Part shown: positions 1 to 5,382 of the stretch, in pieces | Numbering within the stretch: position 1 is the first letter of the stretch | Layout: each line of letters starts with the position of its first letter | Assembly: GCA_021785115.1 (NCBI GenBank) | Contig: JAJYGO010000015.1 | Location: 1 to 10,536 of the forward strand | Direction of reading: 5' to 3' | DNA length: 10,536 nucleotides | Source of the DNA: Chloroflexota bacterium | GTDB lineage: Bacteria > Chloroflexota > Limnocylindria > Limnocylindrales > CSP1-4 | Program-made: the position numbers and the translations under genes | Notes under the pieces: model-generated | What the model saw: the letters and a program-made list of their open reading frames with translations, nothing else | Database searches by the model: none | What the model was told of the DNA's origin: nothing

Positions 1-262
1 GCGTGGCTGGCGCTGGCGCCGATGCCGGGGCCGCGGGCGGTACCGCCATGACTTCCGCGGCGGCGAGTTCGCGGGCCATGGCGCGGCCGGCTTCGGTGAA
101 CTGATAGCGCGCGTAGGCGGGGCTGGCCACCAGCCCGCGGGCCATCAGTCGGTGCAGTGCGCGCCGGCAGACGCGGGCGTCGAGTCCCGTGGCCCGCGCA
201 CAGTCCGCGGTGGAGCGGGCGCCTGCCGCGAGCGTCGCCAGGACGGCCTCGTCAGCGTTCAT
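1..262 (-). CDS. Winged-helix DNA-binding protein, partial (C-terminus cut by window edge)
   Basis: An open frame runs from an ATG at 262 to the left edge without a stop, giving 87 codons. Residues 1-68 look like a small winged helix-turn-helix domain: helix 1 (EAVLATLAAGA), a recognition-helix region (CARATGLDARVCRRALHRLM), then a wing containing RYQFTEAGR, as in MarR/PadR-like or replication-associated winged-helix proteins. After residue 70 it becomes an Ala/Pro-rich linker, so another domain may follow off the edge. No good Shine-Dalgarno precedes the ATG, but a TAGGGT hexamer lies 6 nt upstream, which fits a leaderless transcript. Its promoter side faces the 33-bp repeats at 321-552, so it may be regulated by them or bind them. 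The DNA-binding fold is a fairly safe call; the specific role is unknown. Confidence 0.65.
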   Translation of the reverse strand, partial: MNADEAVLATLAAGARSTADCARATGLDARVCRRALHRLMARGLVASPAYARYQFTEAGRAMARELAAAEVMAVPPAAPASAPAPAT

Positions 263-268
263 CACGGC

Positions 269-274
269 ACCCTA
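269..274 (-). promoter_or_regulatory. Candidate -10 box (TAGGGT) of a leaderless winged-helix gene
   Basis: On the minus strand TAGGGT, which fits the TANNNT form of a -10 element, ends 6 nt before the ATG at 262. Transcription would then start at or next to the start codon. I see no convincing -35 box. The XRE gene at 5111 shows the same arrangement. Confidence 0.35.
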
Positions 275-320
275 CCACCCCGTCTGCGGCATCCGAGTCC
301 GGGGCGACTCCCGCGGCTGC

Positions 321-353
321 CCGCGCCGACTCCTGTACAACCCCGTGACAACC
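321..353 (+). repeat. 33-bp direct repeat, copy 1
   Basis: The copy starts CCGCGCCGACTCC and continues GTACAACCCCGTGACAACC. It matches copies 2 and 3 at 31 of 33 positions each. The second half is itself a tandem of the 11-mer ACAACCCCGTG (337-347 and 348-358), about one helical turn each, which is typical of iterated protein-binding sites. Confidence 0.85.
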
Positions 354-453
354 CCGTGACGAGCGGCCGCCGTCGGTGAGCGCGCCGCACCCGCGGAGCG
401 AGCGGTCCGGTGGCGACCCCGTGACGAGCCTCGCGATCGCGGTCCGCGGTTCT

Positions 454-486
454 CCGCGCCGACTCCCGTACAACCCCGTCACAACC
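454..486 (+). repeat. 33-bp direct repeat, copy 2
   Basis: The copy differs from copy 1 only by C for T at repeat position 14 and C for G at position 27. It starts 133 bp after copy 1. Confidence 0.85.
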
Positions 487-519
487 GGCCGGCGACGGCT
501 CGCGGCGCAGGGTGCCGTG

Positions 520-552
520 CCGCGCCAACTCCCGTACAACCCCGTGACAACC
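520..552 (+). repeat. 33-bp direct repeat, copy 3
   Basis: The copy starts 66 bp after copy 2, half the distance between copies 1 and 2, and carries A for G at repeat position 8. It again runs into a second ACAACCCCG half-unit. Confidence 0.85.
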
Positions 553-583
553 CCGCCGCACGTGGGGAGCCCGGTGGGTCCGC

Positions 584-1228
584 TCACCGGCCGGCCGCGC
601 CGCTGTCACCGTCGGCCAGGAGCCGGGCCAGGGTGGCCGTCCCGATGCCCAGACGACGGGCCGCCTGGCGGCGCGAGAGGGTTCCTGCGCCGATCGCCGC
701 CCGGACCGCCGGCCACTGCCGGGCGAACCCGGGACGCGCGGTCACCGGCGGCCGGCCGATGTGGGCCCCCTGCCGGGCGGCGTGGCGCATCCCCTCCCGG
801 ACGCGGTCGGCGATGAGTTCGCGCTCCATCTCCGCGACGGCGGCCAGGATGGTGAAGACGAGCCGGCCGGTCGGGGAGGTAGTGTCGAGCTCGGGCTGGG
901 TGAGGGCGGCGAAGCCGACCCCGTGATGCTCGAGATCCCGGAGGGTGGCCAGGGCGTGCAGCGTGGAGCGGAAGGCCCGGTCGAGCTTCCACACCAGCAC
1001 GAGGTCGACCCTGCGCCGGGCCGCGTCCGCCAGGAGCCGCGCCCAGGCGGTCCGGTGGGCGAGGTCCCCGGCGGCCGCCTGGTCGACGTACTCGGCGACC
1101 TCCCAGCCGCGCGCCGCGGCGTAGGCGCGCATCGGCTCGAGCTGGAGCTCGGGATCCTGGTCCTTGTCTCGGGTGCTCACCCGGGCGTACAGGGCCACCT
1201 GTGGCGGGCGGGGAGGAGTCCCGCTCAC
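584..1228 (-). CDS. Small serine recombinase (resolvase/invertase family)
   Basis: The 214-residue protein has the full resolvase N-terminal domain. YARVS (14-18) supplies the nucleophile Ser18 with Arg16. KLDRAFR (81-87) supplies Asp83, Arg84 and Arg87, matching gamma-delta D67, R68 and R71. The long E helix contains AEMERELIADRVREGM (132-147). A Hin-like linker (GRPP) leads to a C-terminal helix-turn-helix around 185-206 (SRRQAARRLGIGTATLARLL). Length and layout match DNA resolvases and invertases, not large serine integrases. All catalytic residues are present, so it should be active. The GTG start overlaps the stop of the 81-residue gene as GTGA, making it the last gene of the coupled block. 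It may resolve multimers of the replicating element. Resolvases usually have res sites near the gene; the repeats at 321-552 lie beyond its 3' end, not its 5' end. Confidence 0.93.
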   Translation of the reverse strand: MSGTPPRPPQVALYARVSTRDKDQDPELQLEPMRAYAAARGWEVAEYVDQAAAGDLAHRTAWARLLADAARRRVDLVLVWKLDRAFRSTLHALATLRDLEHHGVGFAALTQPELDTTSPTGRLVFTILAAVAEMERELIADRVREGMRHAARQGAHIGRPPVTARPGFARQWPAVRAAIGAGTLSRRQAARRLGIGTATLARLLADGDSGAAGR

Positions 1229-1470
1229 CGGAGGATCCCCCGCCGCTTCTGACGGCCGAGCCGCCGGGTGGGCCGCCGGCCCAGACAGCGCGAGCAGCGC
1301 GGATCATCGGGTGTTGGGTCTGCCACCAGCCGCGCCGTGGTGGCGGCCAAGGACAGGCCGCACACGCCCTCGACGCGGAGGTCGCGCTCGAGCTCGTCCA
1401 CGCGGTAGGTGTGGACACGGTGGAGGAGGGCCTCCCCGCGATGGGCGGGAGCGGCGTAGAACCAGCTCAC
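1225..1470 (-). CDS. Small Cys/His protein, candidate zinc-binding (81 aa)
   Basis: The GTG start at 1470 overlaps the preceding stop by GTGA, and the stop overlaps the recombinase start by GTGA. A GAGG ribosome site lies 8 nt upstream. The 81-residue product has HRVHTY (18-22), VCGLSLAATTARLV (36-49) and a PRCSRCLGRR knuckle (58-66), giving His18/His20, Cys37, Cys59 and Cys62 as possible metal ligands. A basic tail follows (RRPTRRLGRQKRR). Short proteins with an H...CG...CxxC layout are common on actinobacterial phages and integrative elements, mostly without a known function. A longer reading of the same frame to 1938 would overlap the neighbouring genes and has no support. Real gene: likely; biochemical role: unknown. 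Confidence 0.65.
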   Translation of the reverse strand: MSWFYAAPAHRGEALLHRVHTYRVDELERDLRVEGVCGLSLAATTARLVADPTPDDPRCSRCLGRRPTRRLGRQKRRGILR

Positions 1471-1862
1471 GGCGCCGACCTCGGCTCCCCATCGGCCAGG
1501 GCGGCCTCGATTGCCGCGGCCGCCTGCGCGAGGGCCGCCAGATCGCGCTGCCGCGGTCCGCGATTGAGGGCGCTGGGCGGTGTCGACAGGCTGAACGGCG
1601 CCTCGAGCCCGGGCGCCATCACGAGCTGGAGATCGACGGTGGCGGAGCAGGCAGCTTGGGCGTGTGCCAGCGCCCGCCGGAGCTGGCCCTCGATGCCAGG
1701 ACGGACCCGGAGGATGACACGCGGACGCGTGCCCGTCCGGGCGCGTGATGCGATCCGGCCGACGATCGTGGGCGCGGCGCGGGGGGTCCGCGGCACTGGC
1801 CGCGCCAGCTCCCGGTGCCGGCGGGCGCGCGCCGCGCGCAGGGTGGCGCGACGGTTGGTCAT
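1467..1862 (-). CDS. Hypothetical protein, basic N-terminus (131 aa)
   Basis: I do not recognise this protein. The ATG at 1862 overlaps the upstream stop as ATGA and has a strong GGAGG site 7 nt away (1870-1874), so the start is well supported; an extension to 2018 lacks this. Residues 1-52 are strongly basic (TNRRATLRAARARRHREL), as in nucleic-acid-binding regions. Residues 48-90 could form alternating strand and helix (PRVILRVRPGIEGQLRRAL, then VDLQLVMAPG). The C-terminus is an Ala-rich helix (RDLAALAQAAAAIEAALADG). No membrane segment or enzyme motif is visible. Its place between two zinc-type proteins inside the replication operon suggests an accessory DNA-binding or replication role, by context only. 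Confidence 0.7.
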   Translation of the reverse strand: MTNRRATLRAARARRHRELARPVPRTPRAAPTIVGRIASRARTGTRPRVILRVRPGIEGQLRRALAHAQAACSATVDLQLVMAPGLEAPFSLSTPPSALNRGPRQRDLAALAQAAAAIEAALADGEPRSAP

Positions 1863-2548
1863 GACGCGACCTCCAGATCGGCGCCGGGGAAGAGGTTGAG
1901 CTGCGTAGGTCCGGCCTGGGGGTCCGCGGCCGTGCCACGACGGCGGGACAGGTTCACCCGACAGCGGGTCGAGCAGGTGCGTCGGAGGTGCGGGCTGGCG
2001 GGGAGGGGCCCCCCGCATGCCTCGCAGCGGCCCGTCCTTGGTGCCGTCATGGCCCCAGAAGGTGTTACACGGGGGTCGCTGGTGTCATTGACCATCCCCG
2101 CCCCGTGTAACAGATCCTGGGCCGCCGTGGGTTGGACGTCGGGGGCGTCAGATGCCGTCTCGGCGACCGTCTCGACGGTGCTCCCGTCGAGGATGCCGGC
2201 GAGCGACTGCTCGGCGACCGGCGACGGTTCGGCGAGCAGCGCTACCCCGACGGCCGCGACCTGCGGCTCGCCGGGCGCCTCACGGCGCAGCAGGCGGCTG
2301 AACCGGCAGGCGTCGTGGGCGGTCTCGAAGGTGGCGACGGGCGCACCATCCTTCCGGCCGTAGTCGAACCCGAAGACCACGCAGGGCCGCCAGCCGGGCG
2401 CGGTCAGGGTCTCCGAGACGTAGGCGCGGAGCGACTGCCCGTGCTCGTACGGGACCTCCACGCGGTCCAGGAGCGCGCGGAGGGCGTTCGGATCCGCGGC
2501 CGATGGCACGTGAGCGACCGGAGCGGCAGGCACGATGTCCCGACTCAC
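1859..2548 (-). CDS. Hypothetical protein with C-terminal four-cysteine zinc motif (229 aa)
   Basis: The GTG start at 2548 overlaps the helicase stop (GTGA) and has GGAGG 6 nt upstream. Residues 20-100 form a compact domain I cannot name, with the distinctive stretch PCVVFGFDYGRKDGAPVATF (55-74) followed by ETAHDACRFSRLLRR. Residues 105-170 are a variable Ala/Thr/Pro linker. Residues 175-196 carry CxxC...CxxxC (Cys175, Cys178, Cys192, Cys196), then an Arg-rich end (RVNLSRRR). This resembles the CxxCG-PL...CSxRCR zinc motif common in actinobacterial small proteins. The linker DNA contains a perfect 12-bp inverted repeat (2063-2112). A zinc-dependent DNA-binding partner of the helicase is plausible but not shown. 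Confidence 0.75.
   Translation of the reverse strand: MSRDIVPAAPVAHVPSAADPNALRALLDRVEVPYEHGQSLRAYVSETLTAPGWRPCVVFGFDYGRKDGAPVATFETAHDACRFSRLLRREAPGEPQVAAVGVALLAEPSPVAEQSLAGILDGSTVETVAETASDAPDVQPTAAQDLLHGAGMVNDTSDPRVTPSGAMTAPRTGRCEACGGPLPASPHLRRTCSTRCRVNLSRRRGTAADPQAGPTQLNLFPGADLEVAS
2063..2112. repeat. 12-bp perfect inverted repeat inside the zinc-motif gene
   Basis: TGTTACACGGGG (2063-2074) is exactly complementary to CCCCGTGTAACA (2101-2112), with a 26-nt spacer. It falls in codons ~146-162, the linker before the zinc motif. It could form a stem in mRNA or be a dyad protein site. The arms share CACGGGG with the 33-bp repeats at 321-552 (seen there as CCCCGTG). Confidence 0.8.
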
Positions 2549-4332
2549 GACACACCTCCGTCAAATTCGGTCCTGGGCGCCGGCGGGGCATCCGGATCGG
2601 TCGCACCGCGGCCGTACTCGTGCTCGGCGACGAAGTGGCGCTCGTAGAACTCGCGCGAGATGAAGGGTCCCGCGTGGCACTGTGGGCACAGCCCGTCGTT
2701 CGGAGATGGGGCGACGGGCTGGTTGGCGGCGTCGGCTTCCCGGTCTTCCGGTTTCACCGGAGCGGTTGGCGTACTTTCTTCACGCGCGCGCGTGGAGGGA
2801 CTTACGCCAACCGATTCACGAGACCGGGAATCCGGAGATCCTGACTGCGCGTCCGGAGGGTCCCCGGGACCCTTGAGCCGTGCCCCCTCGAAGAGCTTCC
2901 GGCCGTGACCGTCGTCGATCGCCCGCACGCGCCCACGGTCCTCAAAGGCGGCTCCGAACGCTCGGCTCTTCATCCGCTCACCAAGCGGAACGCTCTCGGC
3001 CTCACACCACGCCTGGTACTCCCCGTGCAGATCACGAAGGCTGACCTTGCCGTCGGCCGCATACACAACGCGATCGGCGATGAATCCGGCGAGCTGGTCC
3101 TCGTCGGATCGGTAGGTCGCTGTCTTGGACTGGACCGCGGCGGGGAGGGGCCAGAGCGACTGGCCCTTGGCTGCCTCGACGGCGCCCCGCACCGCCCAGG
3201 CGAGGATGCCCGGGGCCTGCGCGTAGAGCTTGTCCAACAAGCCGGTCTCTTCGGGCGGATCGGCGCTCTTCTCGCCGGCCTTGCGGAAGTGCACGACGTA
3301 CGGCACCGCCGCGATTCGCCGCCAGGTCCCCTCCGAGGCATCGTCGACCACCGGCAGGTGATTGGTGACCAGGTGGATCGTGTGGGTCGGCTCCCAGGCG
3401 GTCTGCTTGCCGAAGACCTCACGTCCCGAGAGCGCCTCGATCGAGACAAGCCGCTTGAGGGTCCCCCCTCGCAGCTTGGCGCCTTGGTCGGGCTCGGCCA
3501 TGAACGCGATCCGCGCGCCGCGGAGGGGCATCAGATCGGGCGTCGCGGCCCCGGCTCGGCGCCGGGCATCGAGCAGCGTCTCCACCCCCACCACGACCCC
3601 GTACTCGCCAACCGCCCGCTTCAGGACCTTCATGAAGACGGACTTCCCGTTGTTACCGGCGCCGTGGTGGATCGGGAGCACCTCCTCCAGCGGCTTCCCA
3701 ATGAGGGAACTGCCCACGAGCCGGCGGATCCACTCGACCAGCTCGTCGTCGCGGGCGAAGATCTCCGCAAGGAACTGGTCGAAGCGCGGGCATGTCGCCT
3801 CGGTGCTGTACACGATCCCCGTGGAGAGGCTGATCATGTCCTCCGGCCGGCCGGCTCGGAGCTGTCCCGTTCGCAGGTCGACGACGCCGTTCTCACAGCC
3901 GAGCAGATACGGGTCGCGATCCCAGGCGTCGCCGGCCGTGGCGATCGGGTCCATCGTCGAGGCGATCGCGAGGCCGCCGCTGATGGCCCTGTCCGAGGCG
4001 CCGCCGTCCTGGATCCCCCTCAGGGCAGCCGTCCTGGCCTTCTCGTCGGCGGGAGGATCGAGAAGAGCCCTCCTGTACCGCTCGGCGAGGACGCGGAGCC
4101 ACAGCTCCTTCACCACGCCCTTGTGATCGGGCGTCCAGTGGTGCTGCGACCACAGCATCCACTGCTTGCTCCCGTGGTCGAACCGGACCCGCGTGCCCAG
4201 CATCCTGGCGAAGTACCAGGCCGCCAGCGACTCGCGCGTCAGGTGGTCCGGCACGTCGGCCGAAGGCTCTGCCAGCGGGAAGTCGTCCAGGAGCCCAGCG
4301 TCGGCCCTTCCCCAGTCGGGATGAAGGTCCAT
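2545..4332 (-). CDS. D5/P4-type SF3 replicative helicase with C-terminal C2H2-like zinc finger
   Basis: The chosen ATG at 4332 has a GAGGTGA site 5 nt upstream and gives 595 residues. Residues 30-215 match the D5_N region of phage/plasmid P4-family proteins (WMLWSQHHW, GCENGVVDLRTG, MISLSTGIVY). The SF3 ATPase follows: Walker A GAGNNGKS (224-231), Walker B RIAFMAEPD (274-282), motif C with Asn324 in HLVTN, and a likely arginine finger in GTWRRI (336-340). The family unwinds DNA at replication origins of phages, satellites and plasmids. Two features are odd. No primase domain lies N-terminal, so priming must come from another protein. A disordered linker (~487-545) leads to CPQC...H...H (Cys549, Cys552, His566, His571), a classical C2H2 spacing. 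The frame stays open upstream to an ATG at 4620, but that stretch overlaps a better 43-residue gene; coding-like codon use from ~4450 means a slightly earlier start is possible. Confidence 0.9.
   Translation of the reverse strand: MDLHPDWGRADAGLLDDFPLAEPSADVPDHLTRESLAAWYFARMLGTRVRFDHGSKQWMLWSQHHWTPDHKGVVKELWLRVLAERYRRALLDPPADEKARTAALRGIQDGGASDRAISGGLAIASTMDPIATAGDAWDRDPYLLGCENGVVDLRTGQLRAGRPEDMISLSTGIVYSTEATCPRFDQFLAEIFARDDELVEWIRRLVGSSLIGKPLEEVLPIHHGAGNNGKSVFMKVLKRAVGEYGVVVGVETLLDARRRAGAATPDLMPLRGARIAFMAEPDQGAKLRGGTLKRLVSIEALSGREVFGKQTAWEPTHTIHLVTNHLPVVDDASEGTWRRIAAVPYVVHFRKAGEKSADPPEETGLLDKLYAQAPGILAWAVRGAVEAAKGQSLWPLPAAVQSKTATYRSDEDQLAGFIADRVVYAADGKVSLRDLHGEYQAWCEAESVPLGERMKSRAFGAAFEDRGRVRAIDDGHGRKLFEGARLKGPGDPPDAQSGSPDSRSRESVGVSPSTRAREESTPTAPVKPEDREADAANQPVAPSPNDGLCPQCHAGPFISREFYERHFVAEHEYGRGATDPDAPPAPRTEFDGGVS
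2763..2813. repeat. 51-nt imperfect hairpin within the helicase linker
   Basis: CGGTTGGCGTA (2763-2773) is perfectly complementary to TACGCCAACCG (2803-2813). At the centre lies the palindrome CACGCGCGCGCGTG (2781-2794). The two are joined by short pyrimidine/purine flanks that pair partly in plus-strand sense. It lies in codons ~507-524, between the ATPase and the zinc finger. Confidence 0.8.
2857..2873. repeat. 17-bp palindrome in the helicase linker
   Basis: AGGGTCCC and GGGACCCT are perfect inverse copies around a single central C. It lies 44 bp from the longer hairpin, in the same disordered linker-coding segment. Confidence 0.6.
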
Positions 4333-4501
4333 CGCCGTCACCTCGCCGTGCTCGAACCCCGGGAGGTCGCTGGCATCGGGCTGCGGCCGCCCGGTGCCGT
4401 CGACGAACTGGGCCGGCTCGGTCCCGGGTGTTGACTCGCCGTACCGTCGGGCATGCTCCCGGCCGCCTACAGGGCGTGCCGTTCCGCCGTGGGGTGTATT
4501 G
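4333..4501 (-). other. 169-bp gap before the helicase gene
   Basis: This is the only sizeable gap in the XRE-to-recombinase block. I see no convincing promoter or terminator. The helicase frame is open through it with coding-like third positions from about 4450 down, but it offers no ATG or GTG start in that part before 4341/4332. It may be an upstream part of the helicase, or a leader. Confidence 0.35.
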
Positions 4502-4633
4502 TCAGGGGGCTGGGGCTGTGCGGTCGTGGCACACCTCCGGCGCGGCCGCTCCGGGCATCTCACCTGCCGGGGCGGCCTTGTTTGTGGCCTGCGTAGTGGG
4601 GCCACAGAATTCGGGAACACGCCGGGCGTTCAT
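4502..4633 (-). CDS. Very small Cys-containing protein (43 aa), possibly degenerate zinc-knuckle type
   Basis: The ATG at 4633 overlaps the stop of the 88-residue gene as ATGA and has GGGGAG 7 nt upstream, so the start is credible despite the small size. The product contains EFCGPTTQATNKA and EVCHDRTAP. This loosely recalls the small CGAxTxxGxxC...CxxH proteins on actinobacterial mobile elements, but the second Cys and last His of that pattern are missing, so it may be a decayed member or a chance likeness. I assign no function. The alternative is that this stretch is only leader sequence for the helicase. Confidence 0.45.
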   Translation of the reverse strand: MNARRVPEFCGPTTQATNKAAPAGEMPGAAAPEVCHDRTAPAP

Positions 4634-4896
4634 CGTCCCGCTCCCCGTCGGCGGCCGTCCTTGCCGGCCCGCGCCTGCGCGCTGGCGAGAGCCAGGCGCA
4701 GCATGTGAGCGTGCATGGCCTGCTCGGCGCGAATGGCGCGCTCCTGAGGGTCGAGGACGCCCTCCGGGTCGACCACCCGCTCCCACTTGGAGCGGAAGGC
4801 CGCCCGGGCGGCCGCGGTCATGGCTGCCCCGCCATGGCGCGACTGCGCGGTGAGGCCCCCCACGCGGCCCCACGCCGCGCGCTGCTGCGGCGTCAT
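4630..4896 (-). CDS. Small conserved-type helical protein (88 aa)
   Basis: The ATG at 4896 overlaps the XRE stop as ATGA, and the stop overlaps the next ATG as ATGA. It starts with a polar helix (TPQQRAAWGRVGGLTAQSRH), continues with TAAARAAFRSKWERVVDPEG and ends with a charged helix (RAEQAMHAHMLRLALASAQARAGK) and a basic tail. The xxGRxGGLTxxSRH...AARxAFxxxxERxVDPxGxL...RAxxAxxAxxxRLAxxSAxAR pattern resembles small proteins I associate with actinobacterial integrative elements, beside an XRE regulator and a replication gene; none has a role known to me. A DNA-binding accessory or xis-like factor would fit the position. Gene: likely; function: unknown. Confidence 0.7.
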   Translation of the reverse strand: MTPQQRAAWGRVGGLTAQSRHGGAAMTAAARAAFRSKWERVVDPEGVLDPQERAIRAEQAMHAHMLRLALASAQARAGKDGRRRGAGR

Positions 4897-5111
4897 CGCG
4901 CGCGGCCCCCGAAGAGGAGCCCCTCGTCCACCCCAAGAGCCGCAGCGGCGCGCCGGCGGAACGCGGGCCAGGGCGCGAGGCGCCCGTGCTCGATCGAGGA
5001 CAGCAAGCCGGGATTCACGCCGCAGGCCCGCGCGAGCTCACGCCCAGTCATCCCTCGGGCGAGGCGAACCGAGCGAAGCATCGAGTCGGGAGTGGCGCCC
5101 GCGCGTGTCAT
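4893..5111 (-). CDS. XRE/Cro-CI family HTH regulator (72 aa)
   Basis: The 72-residue protein is almost wholly one Cro/CI-type helix-turn-helix domain (about residues 10-66). LRSVRLARGMTGRELARACGV is helices 1-2, NPGLLSSIEHGRLAPW is the recognition helix and turn, and FRRRAAAALGVDEGLLF is the closing helices. It is the first gene of the operon and lies opposite the integrase end, the usual place of the element's repressor or lysogeny switch; an excisionase-like role is an alternative. The ATG at 5111 has no ribosome site, but TAGTGT lies 7 nt upstream, suggesting a leaderless mRNA. Its upstream region holds direct repeats (5202-5241) and a dyad (5270-5292) that are candidate operators. Confidence 0.88.
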   Translation of the reverse strand: MTRAGATPDSMLRSVRLARGMTGRELARACGVNPGLLSSIEHGRLAPWPAFRRRAAAALGVDEGLLFGGRAR

Positions 5112-5118
5112 GTGAGCG

Positions 5119-5124
5119 ACACTA
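5119..5124 (-). promoter_or_regulatory. Candidate -10 box (TAGTGT) for the XRE operon, leaderless
   Basis: Minus-strand TAGTGT ends 7 nt before the ATG at 5111. This puts the transcription start at or one base from the start codon and explains the lack of a Shine-Dalgarno. The -35 region is not recognisable. Confidence 0.45.
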
Positions 5125-5201
5125 GCGGCGTCCCCGTGGCCCCGTTACCGGCTCGCCGGCCTCCCGGTGCGTGGGCTGAGCCGCCTAGTCACCCAACACA
5201 T

Positions 5202-5241
5202 GGCGCCGAATTAACAAAACGCGGCGCGGAATTAGCACAAC
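5202..5241 (+). repeat. Two 19-bp AT-rich direct repeats spaced 21 bp
   Basis: GGCGCCGAATTAACAAAAC (5202-5220) and GGCGCGGAATTAGCACAAC (5223-5241) match at 16 of 19 positions. The 21-bp period places both on the same face of the helix. They are strikingly A/T-rich for this sequence and lie between the integrase and XRE genes, so they could be operator sites or integrase/excisionase arm sites. Confidence 0.75.
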
Positions 5242-5269
5242 AATGCACCGGCGGCCCGGCCCGATCAGG

Positions 5270-5292
5270 GCTCTTCCGTGCGCACGGAGAGC
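5270..5292. repeat. Dyad between integrase and XRE genes
   Basis: TCCGTGCGCACGGA (5275-5288) is a perfect 14-bp palindrome. It extends to GCTC...GAGC with one extra base on the left. No T-run follows on either strand, so a classical terminator for the integrase is unlikely; an operator or a bidirectional stem is more likely. Confidence 0.55.
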
Positions 5293-5382
5293 GCATGCTT
5301 AGGCCGAGACGGCAGGAACAACTCGCCGCCCCCGCGTGGTCAAACGCGCCAATAGGGACGGCCGCGGCATTTGCGATGAACT

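Larger units (their letters stand above)
263..583. other. 321-bp non-coding region holding three 33-bp direct repeats; candidate origin or operator array
   Basis: This is the only gene-free stretch over 300 bp in the element, between the serine recombinase stop and the winged-helix start. Small frames here are repetitive on both strands and lack ribosome sites. It holds three near-identical 33-bp repeats plus a disrupted copy. An exact 14-mer ACCCCGTGACGAGC occurs twice (351-364 and 416-429). The proximity to a winged-helix gene and an SF3-helicase operon suggests a replication origin or operator cluster, but function is inference only. Confidence 0.5.

Noticed and set aside
35..47. GGGCGGTACCGCC as a second attachment copy of the tRNA acceptor stem
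   Set aside because: Only short acceptor-arm pieces match, it lies inside the winged-helix coding sequence and no flanking tRNA bases agree.
321..552. CRISPR array (33-bp repeats, one 33-bp spacer)
   Set aside because: Only three copies, spacers of 100 and 33 bp, sub-repeats inside each unit, neighbouring DNA also repetitive, and no cas gene in the window.
1225..1938. Reading the 81-residue protein as a 237-residue one
   Set aside because: The extra part overlaps the 131- and 229-residue genes, which have strong starts and overlaps; the GTG at 1470 with GTGA overlap explains the 3' part.
2905..4434. 509-codon plus-strand frame opposite the helicase
   Set aside because: It is the antisense shadow of the SF3 helicase gene; no ribosome site and no recognisable domain.
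4333..4620. N-terminal extension of the helicase to the ATG at 4620
   Set aside because: No ribosome site there, poor codon pattern before ~4450 and overlap with a better supported small gene; the ATG at 4332 has GAGGTGA at 5 nt.
4630..5111. XRE protein plus 88-residue protein as a toxin-antitoxin pair
   Set aside because: The 88-residue protein shows no toxin motif (RelE, HipA, HigB or PIN residues), and the pair sits at the head of a replication operon, as expected for a repressor and accessory gene.
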